Assembly (NCBI GenBank): GCA_028689615.1
Contig: JAQVCV010000042.1
Location: forward strand, 1 to 42,170
DNA: 42,170 nucleotides
Reading direction: 5' to 3'
From: Bacteroidales bacterium
Lineage (GTDB): Bacteria > Bacteroidota > Bacteroidia > Bacteroidales > TTA-H9
The translations under genes were made by a program, and so were the position numbers. Below the pieces are notes generated by a model. It made no database searches. It was not told the origin of the DNA and saw only the letters and a list, made by a program, of their open reading frames with translations. Positions 9,186-18,002 of the stretch are shown one piece after another; the first letter of the stretch is position 1; the number at the start of each line of letters is the position of its first letter.

Positions 9186-10271
9186 ATGAATTCCTTTACA
9201 ACTCCTCTTTTAAAGTGGTTTCAACATTCAAAACGCGATCTGCCATGGCGCCAAACAACTAACCCTTATTTGATTTGGGTATCTGAAATCATTCTTCAGC
9301 AAACCAGAGTTGACCAGGGAATATCTTATTATGAGAAGTTTATAAAAACTTTTCCTACTCTTGCCCACCTGGCCAATGCTTCATTCAACGACGTTCTGCT
9401 CGTTTGGCAGGGGTTGGGTTATTACCGAAGAGCGCAAAACCTCCACAATTCAGCAAAATTGATTTTCAACACATTGCCGTTCAGGTTCCCAAGTACCTAC
9501 GTTGAATTGAAAAAACTTGACGGAATTGGCGATTACACAGCTGCTGCTATTGCTTCTATCGCTTTTCAAGAGCCTGTAGCGGCTATTGATGGAAACGTAA
9601 TGCGCGTTTGGTCAAGGGTTTTCTGCCTGTCTCATCCGATGAACTCTCCGCAACTTAAAAAGAAGTGTTCTGAAATAATGGAACCTCTTCTAGGCGAAGC
9701 CCACCCCGGCGACATCAACCAGGCTTTGATGGAATTAGGTGCAACCGTTTGCAAACCAGGCGACCCGATGTGCGACCAATGCCCGCTGAAACAATTGTGC
9801 AAAGCACATCAATCGGGCAATCAACGCTCTTACCCACTCAAGGCCCCTAAGCCCAAAACCCGAACCCGTTTCTTCCTTTTCCTGGTAAACTTGCACTTGC
9901 GTGATCAAACACCTTGTATATGGATTGAACAAAGAGGTGCCGGAGATATCTGGCAAGGGCTTTACCAATTCCCTATGATTGAAACAAATGCCCCTCCTGA
10001 TTCAGAATCATTAGCGCATATTGAACATTTAACCTCGATGGGACTAACAGAAAAACCTGACATACAGAAAGCTGTTTACGTTAAGCACAAACTCACTCAC
10101 CAAACTTTGCATTGTTGGTTTATCAATACCAACCTTGAAAAACCACTCACAGAAAGCTGTATCTCATTGCCAATGAGTGAAACACACCGCTTCGCGTTCC
10201 CTCGTCCGATATTAAACTACCTCCATACTTATTTAAAACCCGAGATCGAATCTGATTGCACTTTTTGTTAA
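9186..10271 (+). CDS. mutY: A/G-specific adenine glycosylase
   Basis: Base-excision repair enzyme that removes adenine mispaired with 8-oxoguanine, 361 aa. Catalytic residues are visible as Glu34 (in SEIILQQT) and Asp135 (in VAAIDGNV). The helix-hairpin-helix is LDGIGDYTA at 111-119. The 4Fe-4S cluster is held by Cys189, Cys196, Cys199 and Cys205 (CX6CX2CX5C). The C-terminal NUDIX-like domain that recognises 8-oxoG runs from about residue 225. It begins the mutY-ssb-gldE-gldD cluster, an arrangement conserved across Bacteroidota. Confidence 0.95.
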   Translation: MNSFTTPLLKWFQHSKRDLPWRQTTNPYLIWVSEIILQQTRVDQGISYYEKFIKTFPTLAHLANASFNDVLLVWQGLGYYRRAQNLHNSAKLIFNTLPFRFPSTYVELKKLDGIGDYTAAAIASIAFQEPVAAIDGNVMRVWSRVFCLSHPMNSPQLKKKCSEIMEPLLGEAHPGDINQALMELGATVCKPGDPMCDQCPLKQLCKAHQSGNQRSYPLKAPKPKTRTRFFLFLVNLHLRDQTPCIWIEQRGAGDIWQGLYQFPMIETNAPPDSESLAHIEHLTSMGLTEKPDIQKAVYVKHKLTHQTLHCWFINTNLEKPLTESCISLPMSETHRFAFPRPILNYLHTYLKPEIESDCTFC

Positions 10272-10287
10272 TGATTCGCTATATTTG
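10256..10287 (+). promoter_or_regulatory. Promoter of ssb
   Basis: TTG (10256-10258) lies 21 bases before the -7 element TATATTTG (10280-10287), partly inside the end of mutY. A 6-bp hairpin (GTTACC 10295-10300 / GGTAAC 10305-10310) would sit at the very 5' end of the transcript. Confidence 0.55.
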
Positions 10288-10342
10288 TAAACAGGTTACC
10301 CAGAGGTAACTCAAAATGTCAAACAAATTAATATTTATCAAC

Positions 10343-10741
10343 ATGTCAAATGGAGTAAACAAGGTGATTCTGGTAGGAAACCTGGGGCGAGATCCCGAAA
10401 TCCAGAACTTTGATGGCGTGAAGAAAGCCTCATTTTCAATGGCCACCACAGAGAAATACAAAGACAAAAACGGCCAGATCGTGTCGCAAACCGAATGGCA
10501 CAATATTGTGCTGTGGCGGGGATTGGCTGAAGTTGTCGAGAAATACCTTCACAAAGGGGATCTGGTTTACATCGAGGGGAAGATCAAAACCCGGATGTAC
10601 GAAGAGAACGGCTCCAAAAAGTATTTCACTGAAATTTTGGCCGATGCAATGAACATGCTTTCAACCAAACGCGACGAAGATCCAGCCACCTTCAACAATG
10701 CTGCTGAAAACACGGCTGACGACAAAGGACTCCCTTTCTAA
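10343..10741 (+). CDS. ssb: Single-stranded DNA-binding protein
   Basis: OB-fold SSB, 132 aa from the ATG at 10343, which gives the family's normal N-terminus MSNGVNKVILVGNLGRDPE. An in-frame ATG at 10316 would add nine residues but would break this alignment. The OB fold covers residues 4-107. A short acidic linker ends in the conserved partner-binding tip DDKGLPF. It binds ssDNA as a tetramer and recruits replication and repair proteins. It has its own promoter within the end of mutY. Confidence 0.95.
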   Translation: MSNGVNKVILVGNLGRDPEIQNFDGVKKASFSMATTEKYKDKNGQIVSQTEWHNIVLWRGLAEVVEKYLHKGDLVYIEGKIKTRMYEENGSKKYFTEILADAMNMLSTKRDEDPATFNNAAENTADDKGLPF

Positions 10742-10762
10742 ACCAAACTTAAAATGACTTAA

Positions 10763-10815
10763 ACCCGGGACCATGATGAGAGCTTCCCAATAGCCGATGT
10801 TGCCGAGTCCCGGGT
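10763..10815 (+). repeat. Long-loop inverted repeat after ssb
   Basis: A perfect 9-bp GC-rich repeat (ACCCGGGAC 10763-10771, GTCCCGGGT 10807-10815) encloses a 35-base loop. It lies 22 bases after ssb. There is no T-tract directly behind it (TATCCACTTC), so it is not a textbook terminator. It may stabilise the ssb mRNA 3' end or fold as a small structured RNA. Confidence 0.5.
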
Positions 10816-10834
10816 ATCCACTTCTTTTCATAAC

Positions 10835-10865
10835 TTTATGATACAGGTTGTTTTTACTACCTTTG
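10835..10865 (+). promoter_or_regulatory. Promoter of gldE
   Basis: A perfect -7 element TACCTTTG (10858-10865) is preceded 19 bases upstream by TTTA (10835-10838), a one-base deviation from TTTG. The transcript would start near 10872, giving a short leader to the GTG at 10890. Confidence 0.55.
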
Positions 10866-10889
10866 CAAAGCAATTTCATATAGCTAATT

Positions 10890-12233
10890 GTGGACAATCC
10901 CGATCTTGATATTTTCCGAATATCCACCGCAGCGCTCACCGAACAATTCGTTGGTCTGCTGCAACCTTTTTTCCCTCTCTTTCTTTTATTTCTGATACTG
11001 CTTCTTGTGTTAGCCAATTGGCTGGCTGGCATCGAGATAGCCTTTTTCAGCCTGACCCCTTCTCAGTTGAACCAAATGAAAACTAGTTCGCTGAAGGCCG
11101 ACACCTCAATTCAAAAGCTTCTGGGAAAACCTTATCGCCTGCTTGCTTCTTTGCTGTTAGCTGGCAGTCTTATCAATTCTGCCGTTGTTTTGCTTGTTTT
11201 GGCTTCAATGCTTTCGCTGGTTAATTACATCGGAGGAATCTGGTCATCTCTAACCATTGCCCTGGCTTTATCAACCCTTTTAATTCTCTCCTTCTCCGAA
11301 CTCATTCCTGGTACCATTTACAGCAAAAACCCGCTAAAGTCTGCCCGCAAAAACGCGATGGCAGCTCGCGTCATAACCAACTTGTTGACCCCTTTTACCA
11401 GCCTGTTTATCAATCCTGTACGCCTATTTGAAAGAAGAATGAACCGTTGGGGTTTGAATATTTCTGTAGAAGAAATCAGCGAAGCTATGGAGATGAATTC
11501 ACAGGGGAACGATCTCGACGATGAAAGCCGCATGCTAAAAGGGATCATACGATTTGGTGATACCGAAGCACGAGAAATCATGAAATCGCGCGTTGACGTC
11601 ACAGCCGTTTGCGAGAGCTTCTCTTTTGAGACAGTTATTAAAACCTTTGTGGAATCGGGCTATTCAAGAGTTCCTGTCTATAAAGAATCCATCGACCAAA
11701 TCACAGGAATACTCTACATAAAAGATATACTCCCTTTTTTCGGGAACACCCTCCCTCAGGATTGGATTGCTTTGGCAAGACCTGCATTTTTGGTTCCTTC
11801 TCATAAGAAAATCGGGGATTTGCTGGCTGAGTTACGCGAAAAGAAAATCCACCTTGCGGTTGTTGTTGATGAATACGGTGGGACAGAAGGCATTGTTACC
11901 CTGGAAGACATTCTGGAAGAGATCGTAGGCGACATTAACGACGAAACCGATCAGGAAACCGATGAAGTGTTTTATGAAACCCTCAACGAACGCCAGTTCA
12001 GATTTGATGGCAAAATATTGATAAACGATTTTTGCCGAATTCTGGATCTTCCCGATTCAACTTTCGACGACATCAGAGGAGAGGCCGATACATTGGCAGG
12101 CCTGATTCTGGAAGTAGAGGGGCGCTACCCATCAAAAAACGAACAAATTACTATTCAGGGGATTACCTTTGAAGTGGAACAGGTTGAACACAGGAGAATT
12201 AAAAGAATAAAAGTCACCAAGCTCGCCGAATAA
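10890..12233 (+). CDS. gldE: Gliding motility-associated protein GldE
   Basis: A 447-aa CNNM/CorC-type membrane protein. Three or four transmembrane segments lie within residues 25-160 (DUF21/CNNM domain). A tandem CBS pair spans about 210-345, including the hallmark VVDEYGGTEGIVTLEDILEEIVGDI-type stretch. A CorC/HlyC transporter-associated domain is at the C-terminus. Relatives export metal ions. In gliding Bacteroidota GldE is encoded next to GldD and is thought to support the gliding/T9SS machinery. The start is a GTG, consistent with the promoter just upstream. The stop codon overlaps the gldD ATG by one base (TAATG), implying translational coupling. Confidence 0.88.
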   Translation: MDNPDLDIFRISTAALTEQFVGLLQPFFPLFLLFLILLLVLANWLAGIEIAFFSLTPSQLNQMKTSSLKADTSIQKLLGKPYRLLASLLLAGSLINSAVVLLVLASMLSLVNYIGGIWSSLTIALALSTLLILSFSELIPGTIYSKNPLKSARKNAMAARVITNLLTPFTSLFINPVRLFERRMNRWGLNISVEEISEAMEMNSQGNDLDDESRMLKGIIRFGDTEAREIMKSRVDVTAVCESFSFETVIKTFVESGYSRVPVYKESIDQITGILYIKDILPFFGNTLPQDWIALARPAFLVPSHKKIGDLLAELREKKIHLAVVVDEYGGTEGIVTLEDILEEIVGDINDETDQETDEVFYETLNERQFRFDGKILINDFCRILDLPDSTFDDIRGEADTLAGLILEVEGRYPSKNEQITIQGITFEVEQVEHRRIKRIKVTKLAE

Positions 12234-12850
12234 TGCAAGAATACACTTTTGTTTCATCCCCAAAAATACGGCTCGCTGTTTACCTGGTTATCCTCATAAT
12301 AACATCAACTTCGTGTAACGAAACACCCATCCCGAAACCCCGGGGCTATATCAGGATTGACCTCCCTGAAAAGCGTTACACCACTTTTGATTCGTGCTAC
12401 CCCTTCAGGTTTGAATACCCTGTTTATGCTCACCTCACTCCGGATACATCCCGGCAGGCAATGCCCTTCTGGCTGAATATGAATTTCGGGCAAATGAAAG
12501 CAACCCTATTCCTGAGCTATAAGCCCATCAAAAAAAACGAACTAGCCACTTATCTTGAAGATAATCACCTGTTCTTAAGCAGACACATCGCCAAATCAAA
12601 CGGCATTGAAGAGCTAAGAATTGAAAACAGCCACTCCAGAATCTTTGGAACTCTTTACAACATTAACGGAACCGGAGCCGCAAGCCCTATACAGTTCTTT
12701 TTGACCGACAGCACCCACCATTTTGTAAGAGGAGCACTCTATTTTAATTTCACTCCAAATAACGATTCACTCCGACCCGTGATTGAATTTCTAAATTCAG
12801 ACCTGATTCATATGGTTGAAACTTTCAGATGGCAGAATTCGGTGAACTAA
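12233..12850 (+). CDS. gldD: Gliding motility lipoprotein GldD
   Basis: A 205-aa lipoprotein. The hydrophobic leader ends in a lipobox with Cys28 (TSTSC). The mature start carries the GldD signature PKPRGYIRIDLPEKRY. It is essential for gliding and linked to T9SS function in Flavobacterium; orthologues also exist in non-gliding Bacteroidota, so motility cannot be inferred from this gene alone. It is translationally coupled to gldE, and the mutY-ssb-gldE-gldD context supports the assignment. Confidence 0.88.
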   Translation: MQEYTFVSSPKIRLAVYLVILIITSTSCNETPIPKPRGYIRIDLPEKRYTTFDSCYPFRFEYPVYAHLTPDTSRQAMPFWLNMNFGQMKATLFLSYKPIKKNELATYLEDNHLFLSRHIAKSNGIEELRIENSHSRIFGTLYNINGTGAASPIQFFLTDSTHHFVRGALYFNFTPNNDSLRPVIEFLNSDLIHMVETFRWQNSVN

Positions 12851-12869
12851 TACATTTACAACAAGATAG

Positions 12870-12899
12870 TTGTGGTATAGCATAAATAAACTACTTTTA
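12870..12899 (+). promoter_or_regulatory. Possible promoter of the M14 carboxypeptidase gene
   Basis: TTG (12870-12872) lies 19 bases before TACTTTTA (12892-12899), one base away from TAnnTTTG. The gap between gldD and the next gene is only 77 bases. Confidence 0.35.
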
Positions 12900-12927
12900 C
12901 AACCACTTATTCTAACCTTTTTTAAAG

Positions 12928-15315
12928 ATGAGATTTCTTTCAACGCTGCTTTGCACCTTAATAGCCGTTCAGGCACTTTATGCTCAACACCCTATTGGAC
13001 ATAGAATTGCATTTGCTTACAACCAACAAAACATCGACATTCTGAAATCGAATTCGATTAGTTTTGAAGATTGCTTCATGATTTCAGAGGATTCGCTTGC
13101 CGCCGACCTGCTCTCGGGCGAAATAAACCTTTTAAAGAATGCAGGGTTGCGATACGCTGTAAAGATTCACAACCTCACAGAATACTACCGCACACGAAAC
13201 CATCTGCCTGACACAAAAAGTACAGAATCAACAACATCTGTCGATGGGCTGGTGCCAGTTCCATCGGGATTCAGTCTCGGAACCATGGGAGGTTTTTCAA
13301 CTCATGGACAACTCATGGCTCACCTCGATACTTTATTTGCCAAATACCCAACCCTCGTAACACAAAAAAGCCCAATCTCACCCCTTACTACCCATAACGG
13401 CAATCAAATCTACTACGTGAAGATTAGCGATAACCCTAACCAAAACGAAAACGAACCCTCGGTTTTGTTTACCGCACTGACTCATGCCCGCGAACCCATA
13501 GGGATGCAACAAATGTTGTTTTTCATGTACTACTTAGTTGAAAATTATGAGATTGACCCTTACATCAAGGCTTTGATTGATACCACACAGATATACTTCA
13601 TCCCCTGTGTTAATCCTGATGGATACATCTACAACCAGCAAACCAACCCAGCAGGAGGTGGACTGTGGCGTAAAAACAGACTCGACCATGGCGATGGCAA
13701 TTATGGCGTTGATCTTAACCGGAACTTCGGATACATGTGGGGTTACGACGACGAGGGTTCATCACCTTATACATGGGCTGAAACCTACCGTGGAGCAGCA
13801 CCCTTCTCAGAACCCGAAACTCAGGCGCTGCGCGATTTCGTGAACCAAAACAACTTTAGCATCTGCCTTAACTACCACAGCCACGGGAATCTGCTGCTCT
13901 ATCCGTTTGGGTACCAATTATTGGAAACCCCTGACTCGTTGACATTTCGTGATTATGCTTTCCGCATGTCCGATTTTAATGGATACTCAACCGGAACTGC
14001 TGGCCAATTGCTTTACAATACCAACGGCGATGCAAACGATTGGATGTATGGAGACGGAACCCTTCATGACCCCATTATATCCATGACCCCTGAAATTGGC
14101 AACTCATCAACTGATGGATTCTGGCCGACAGTTGGCAGAATAATACCCTTATGTCAGGAAAACATTCCGGCAAATCTGCTGACGGTTGATCTGGCCGGTC
14201 GTCATGCAGTTGCCAGAGACCTTAGTACCATGTATTTGCCAGATAACCAGGGGTATCTCAAATACCAACTGATCAGGAACGGATTGTCTGACGAAGGAAC
14301 CTACACTGTTAAAATGCAATCAGTTGGGGCCAACCCCGTAAGTTTTGGAGAACCAAAGGTTTATGTCAACCCCTTGCAATACGATACCATTGTTGACAGC
14401 ATTTTCTACATCGTTGAACCAAACCTGGCACAACCCAACCAACCTGTTGTAATTACACTCTCGGTTGACAACGGTTATTACACGAAAACCGACACCCTTA
14501 AGAAAATTATTGGCCCCGCCCTCACAGAGATCTTCAAAGACGAAGGATCAGACCTTCATTTCTGGACATCATCAACCTGGAATACAACTACTTTTTATTA
14601 TCACTCGCCATCAACCAGCATCACCGACTCTCCAATAGGCAACTACCCCTCCAATGCTATGCGTACCATAGAGCTTACCAACAATCTTCAGGTTGACCAC
14701 CAAAGAAACCCATTTGCTATGCTAAGCTTTTGGACACGGAGGTATATACAACGTGGCAGAGATTATGTTGTGGCTGAAGCCTCTTCGGATAACGGAATAA
14801 GCTGGATTCCGTTGAAAGGAAACCATACCAAACCAGGCGGACCTTACCAAAGAATCGATGCACCTCTTTATGATGGTTTCCAGGATGAATGGGTGAAAGA
14901 AGAGATAAACCTGTCGGATTTTGAGCAGAGCGACAACCTGAAACTGCGTTTCACCCTCATAAGTGATGCTTTGATTAATCGCGATGGATTTTGGTTTGAC
15001 GATCTGACGGTATATACACGCGATTGGTATCTTGGTGACGATAGTCAGAACCTGACAGATGCTAAAAACTCCCTCATCGTTTGGCCAAATCCTGCTTCAG
15101 AATACGTAAAAATTGCACCATCCACTGAAACAGACGTTCAAACAATCGTTATCCAAAATGCTTTGGGACAGCGGATTGACTTGCTCGACACCGGCAGAAA
15201 CAAGACAATATCGCTGGTTGTTAGCCATTTGCCGCAAGGAGCTTATATGATTCTGGGCTATAACAAAGCGAATCAGGTAGTTGCCTACAAGAAACTTTTG
15301 ATAAAAAAACGGTAA
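12928..15315 (+). CDS. M14 zinc carboxypeptidase with T9SS sorting domain
   Basis: Secreted metallocarboxypeptidase, 795 aa. The signal peptide ends LYA before Gln20. An N-terminal propeptide-like region precedes the M14 domain at about 120-410. Zinc ligands are His186 and Glu189 (HAREP) and His317 (NYHSHG). The general base is Glu389 (MTPEIG). Substrate-binding Arg/Asn are in VDLNRNFGYMWG. A beta-rich region (about 420-690) follows; residues from WPNPAS to the C-terminus form a type A T9SS sorting domain. It should be exported across the outer membrane and digest peptides from their C-termini. A hairpin terminator follows. Confidence 0.9.
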   Translation: MRFLSTLLCTLIAVQALYAQHPIGHRIAFAYNQQNIDILKSNSISFEDCFMISEDSLAADLLSGEINLLKNAGLRYAVKIHNLTEYYRTRNHLPDTKSTESTTSVDGLVPVPSGFSLGTMGGFSTHGQLMAHLDTLFAKYPTLVTQKSPISPLTTHNGNQIYYVKISDNPNQNENEPSVLFTALTHAREPIGMQQMLFFMYYLVENYEIDPYIKALIDTTQIYFIPCVNPDGYIYNQQTNPAGGGLWRKNRLDHGDGNYGVDLNRNFGYMWGYDDEGSSPYTWAETYRGAAPFSEPETQALRDFVNQNNFSICLNYHSHGNLLLYPFGYQLLETPDSLTFRDYAFRMSDFNGYSTGTAGQLLYNTNGDANDWMYGDGTLHDPIISMTPEIGNSSTDGFWPTVGRIIPLCQENIPANLLTVDLAGRHAVARDLSTMYLPDNQGYLKYQLIRNGLSDEGTYTVKMQSVGANPVSFGEPKVYVNPLQYDTIVDSIFYIVEPNLAQPNQPVVITLSVDNGYYTKTDTLKKIIGPALTEIFKDEGSDLHFWTSSTWNTTTFYYHSPSTSITDSPIGNYPSNAMRTIELTNNLQVDHQRNPFAMLSFWTRRYIQRGRDYVVAEASSDNGISWIPLKGNHTKPGGPYQRIDAPLYDGFQDEWVKEEINLSDFEQSDNLKLRFTLISDALINRDGFWFDDLTVYTRDWYLGDDSQNLTDAKNSLIVWPNPASEYVKIAPSTETDVQTIVIQNALGQRIDLLDTGRNKTISLVVSHLPQGAYMILGYNKANQVVAYKKLLIKKR

Positions 15316-15397
15316 ACCCATGGCCGGTTAAACACCAGATAGGCTTAATCAGCCCATCGACAGGATTGACCTCAAAAGGTTGGGAAATCTGACAAAG

Positions 15398-15422
15398 GGG
15401 TGGTAAACTGGTTTTACTACCC
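15398..15422 (+). terminator. Terminator after the M14 gene
   Basis: A 10-bp stem with one G-T pair (GGGTGGTAAA/TTTACTACCC) and a 5-base loop is followed by TTTT. It lies about 80 bases after the stop codon. Confidence 0.65.
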
Positions 15423-15528
15423 TTTTATTGTTACAGAATCGGTTGAAAACAATGACTGCTACCGAGCCGTTGCCTAAAGCAAAAAACGATTGGCCACCCC
15501 TGTCGAGCCTGAAATAAACAATAATCAC

Positions 15529-15536
15529 TACCTTTG
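15529..15536 (+). promoter_or_regulatory. -7 element before the corA-like gene
   Basis: TACCTTTG is a perfect -7 element; no TTTG is seen at the right distance upstream. The predicted leader to the ATG at 15608 is about 65 bases. Confidence 0.4.
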
Positions 15537-15607
15537 TCGTGATTATTTTAAAGTAAAACAGGAATGTAGAAATACGTTTTCAGAACGTCCTTAAAAACAG
15601 GAGGCAC

Positions 15608-16519
15608 ATGATTGAGACTATTAAAATGGGGACGCTGAAGTGGCACCACGTCCTGAATCCATCAGAGGAAGATTTACAGTATCTGAAAGACAATTTTCAT
15701 TTCCATCCTCTTGATATTGAAGACTGCCGAAGTTTAATCAATCAACGCCCGAAAATTGACGTTTACGACGATTATTACTTTTTAATACTGCACTTTCCCT
15801 ACTACGACAAAACCAACACCTTTCTGCGCACCCGTGAAGAGAAGATTTTCTGGGGTAAAGATTACATCATTACACTTGGCAAGGCGCACTGGGTTGTTTC
15901 GGAGCTTTTCAGGAATTATCGAAGCAGGATTGAGCGAAAAGATGACATCGAGATTGCCACCAGCGATACCCTGCTTTACCGGATTCTGGAACACCTGATG
16001 AAAGAAACCTATATTCTGCTTCGGAAAATTGGCGATCACGTTGATTCAAGCGGAAGAGAATTGTTCGATAAAAGAGCAATCCGAACCATCGAGAGGATAT
16101 CAGTTACCCGCAAAAACATCATCCTGCTAAACACCATATTCAAACCCCAGCTACCCGTTTTCAACAAATTTGAATCGGGTGAAATTGAGGGATTTGCCGA
16201 AAACATGGAAGAATACTGGGGCAACATTCTCGACTACTATCAGAAGATGTGGGACTTGATTGAAGACTACAGCGAGTTGATTGAGGGTTACAGCAAAACT
16301 TTCGACTCCATGCAGGCCAACCGTACCAACGAGATCGTTAAAATACTGACCCTTATCTCATCCATCATTCTCCCGTTAACCTTTATTACCGGTTTGTATG
16401 GCATGAACATCAGCCTTCCCTTCCAATCGCACCCGTATGCCTTTGGAATGATTACCGGCTTAATGCTCTCATTAATTCTGTTTATGCTGTTTTATTTCCG
16501 TAAGCAGCGTTGGCTTTAA
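15608..16519 (+). CDS. CorA-family divalent cation transporter
   Basis: A 303-aa membrane protein of the CorA/2-TM-GxN family, which passes Mg2+, Co2+ or Zn2+ through a pentameric pore. A long soluble N-terminal part with coiled-coil helices (about 120-235) is followed by two C-terminal transmembrane segments (about 245-262 and 278-296). The selectivity motif YGMN is at 264-267. The basic C-terminal tail RKQRWL is typical. The gene ends one base before the convergent 192-aa gene. The cation cannot be decided from sequence. Confidence 0.9.
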   Translation: MIETIKMGTLKWHHVLNPSEEDLQYLKDNFHFHPLDIEDCRSLINQRPKIDVYDDYYFLILHFPYYDKTNTFLRTREEKIFWGKDYIITLGKAHWVVSELFRNYRSRIERKDDIEIATSDTLLYRILEHLMKETYILLRKIGDHVDSSGRELFDKRAIRTIERISVTRKNIILLNTIFKPQLPVFNKFESGEIEGFAENMEEYWGNILDYYQKMWDLIEDYSELIEGYSKTFDSMQANRTNEIVKILTLISSIILPLTFITGLYGMNISLPFQSHPYAFGMITGLMLSLILFMLFYFRKQRWL

Positions 16520-16520
16520 A

Positions 16521-17099
16521 TTACTTAAGGTTTAAAGAAAACGGCAGAGCCTGGGTTTCTGATTTAAAGACCAACCAATCAATTACAACGCGAGCTATTT
16601 CGCGATTTAGTTCCACCATTGGGGTTTCTCCAAGCAGATGATCGTGTAGGGTACTCTTATCCTCACCCTTGGCACCAAGCCGGTGTTTTTCAAGAACATA
16701 GTCTTTAACCTCAACGTCAACCTTCCCTTCAATTTTTGACACCGAAAAGTAAATAACCCTTATATGCTTGTAACTCCGATAACTAAACCATCCGAATAAA
16801 CCTTTGGCTTTTCTCTTCCGAAACCTATAGCTTGAAGAGAGAATAAAAAGATGGTTGTCAAGTTTTGATTTTTTAGGCCGGGCTTCAAGTTTTCCAAATG
16901 GTTCGCGCACGTGAGGTGGCAGGTTATTCACACGGGCAACCAGTTTTGACAGTTCCGTAATAAAACCGTCATACTTTTGGGCAAACAGCTGATAATTACG
17001 CTCAACCAGTTGCTTTCTTTGGTCAAGGTTCATTCCCTTCCTGTGCGAGACTTCTCCAGCCCCCCCGTTCATCTCAGCTTCCTCAATCCAATCTGACAT
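16521..17099 (-). CDS. Hypothetical protein, 192 aa
   Basis: No family is recognised. The protein is soluble and strongly charged, with no signal peptide or membrane segment. Its N-terminal third looks helical (QRKQLVERNYQLFAQKYDGF). A very basic stretch (SYRFRKRKAKGLF, about residues 90-102) sits in the middle. The C-terminal part looks mixed alpha/beta. It is convergent with the corA-like gene and divergent from the response regulator gene 181 bases away. Codon usage looks like that of its neighbours. It is probably a real gene because the frame is long, free of overlap and neatly spaced. Confidence 0.7.
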   Translation of the reverse strand: MSDWIEEAEMNGGAGEVSHRKGMNLDQRKQLVERNYQLFAQKYDGFITELSKLVARVNNLPPHVREPFGKLEARPKKSKLDNHLFILSSSYRFRKRKAKGLFGWFSYRSYKHIRVIYFSVSKIEGKVDVEVKDYVLEKHRLGAKGEDKSTLHDHLLGETPMVELNREIARVVIDWLVFKSETQALPFSLNLK

Positions 17100-17214
17100 A
17101 ACTTAACTTATTATTAATTAGTGTTTTAAGAATAATTCAGAAAACGAAATTCATTTGTCAAATTTAGAAAAAACACTTGGCTTTTATGCTCAAATACGAC
17201 ACATCATTTTTTCG

Positions 17215-17222
17215 TACTTTTG
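17215..17222 (+). promoter_or_regulatory. -7 element before the phoB-like gene
   Basis: TACTTTTG matches TAnnTTTG; a clear -33 element is not seen. The leader to the ATG at 17281 would be about 50 bases. Confidence 0.35.
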
Positions 17223-17280
17223 ACAACTGATAACCAGCACCAGGATGTGCTCAAAGTAATTATCATTTATTCTCATTTAT

Positions 17281-17970
17281 ATGGAAAACCATCAGGTAAA
17301 AATTCTTCTGGTTGACGATGAACCCGATGTCATCGAGTTTTTAAGCTACAATTTGAGAAAAGAGGGATTCAACGTCTTTTCATGCCTGAATGGCCAGGAA
17401 GCAATTGCAATAGCTGAAAAAGAGAAACCCTCTCTAATAATTCTCGATGTTATGATGCCCGGAATGGATGGAATCGAGACCTGCACGGAGATTAAAAAAA
17501 GCAGTACACTGGAAGGAACCCTGGTGATTTTTCTGACTGCCCGTGCAGAAGATTACAGCCAGATAGCCGGATTTGAAGCAGGAGCTGATGACTATGTTGC
17601 TAAACCTATAAAACCCAAGGTACTAATCAGCCGGGTGAAAGCTCTCCTCAGACGTATTCCCGTTTTAAGTGAAAGCCAGACTATTGAACTCAACGAATTC
17701 ACAATTGACCGTGAACGCTACCTTGTGGTTAAAGATGGCGCGGAGATAATCCTCCCGCGGAAGGAGTTTGAATTGCTGATGCTTTTAGCCAGCAAACCCA
17801 ACAAAGTTTTTACCCGCGACGAAATTTTGGCAACCATCTGGGGAAACGATGTAGTTGTAGGAGACCGAACCATTGATGTTCACGTAAGAAAAATCAGAGA
17901 ACGCCTGAACACACCCGGAATCAAAACAGTTAAAGGGGTTGGTTATAAATACGAAGTACAAGGCGGTTAG
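17281..17970 (+). CDS. OmpR/PhoB-family response regulator
   Basis: A 229-aa two-component response regulator. The receiver domain (residues 5-120) has the acidic pocket DDEP (13-16), phosphoacceptor Asp56 (LDVMMPGMDG), Thr86 and Lys108. The winged-helix DNA-binding domain (about 135-226) has the usual LPRKEFELL start and the DVHVRKIRERL recognition region. It is followed 32 bases later by its cognate kinase gene. The pair resembles PhoB/PhoR, but phosphate control is not proven because no pst gene is near. Confidence 0.93.
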   Translation: MENHQVKILLVDDEPDVIEFLSYNLRKEGFNVFSCLNGQEAIAIAEKEKPSLIILDVMMPGMDGIETCTEIKKSSTLEGTLVIFLTARAEDYSQIAGFEAGADDYVAKPIKPKVLISRVKALLRRIPVLSESQTIELNEFTIDRERYLVVKDGAEIILPRKEFELLMLLASKPNKVFTRDEILATIWGNDVVVGDRTIDVHVRKIRERLNTPGIKTVKGVGYKYEVQGG

Positions 17971-18002
17971 CCCAACCTATCGCAAGGCTTAAAAAAAACC
18001 TT

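Noticed and set aside
10763-10815. Hammerhead ribozyme in the long-loop repeat after ssb
   Set aside because: ATGATGAGAG resembles part of the hammerhead core, but the matching GAAA segment and three-stem layout are missing.
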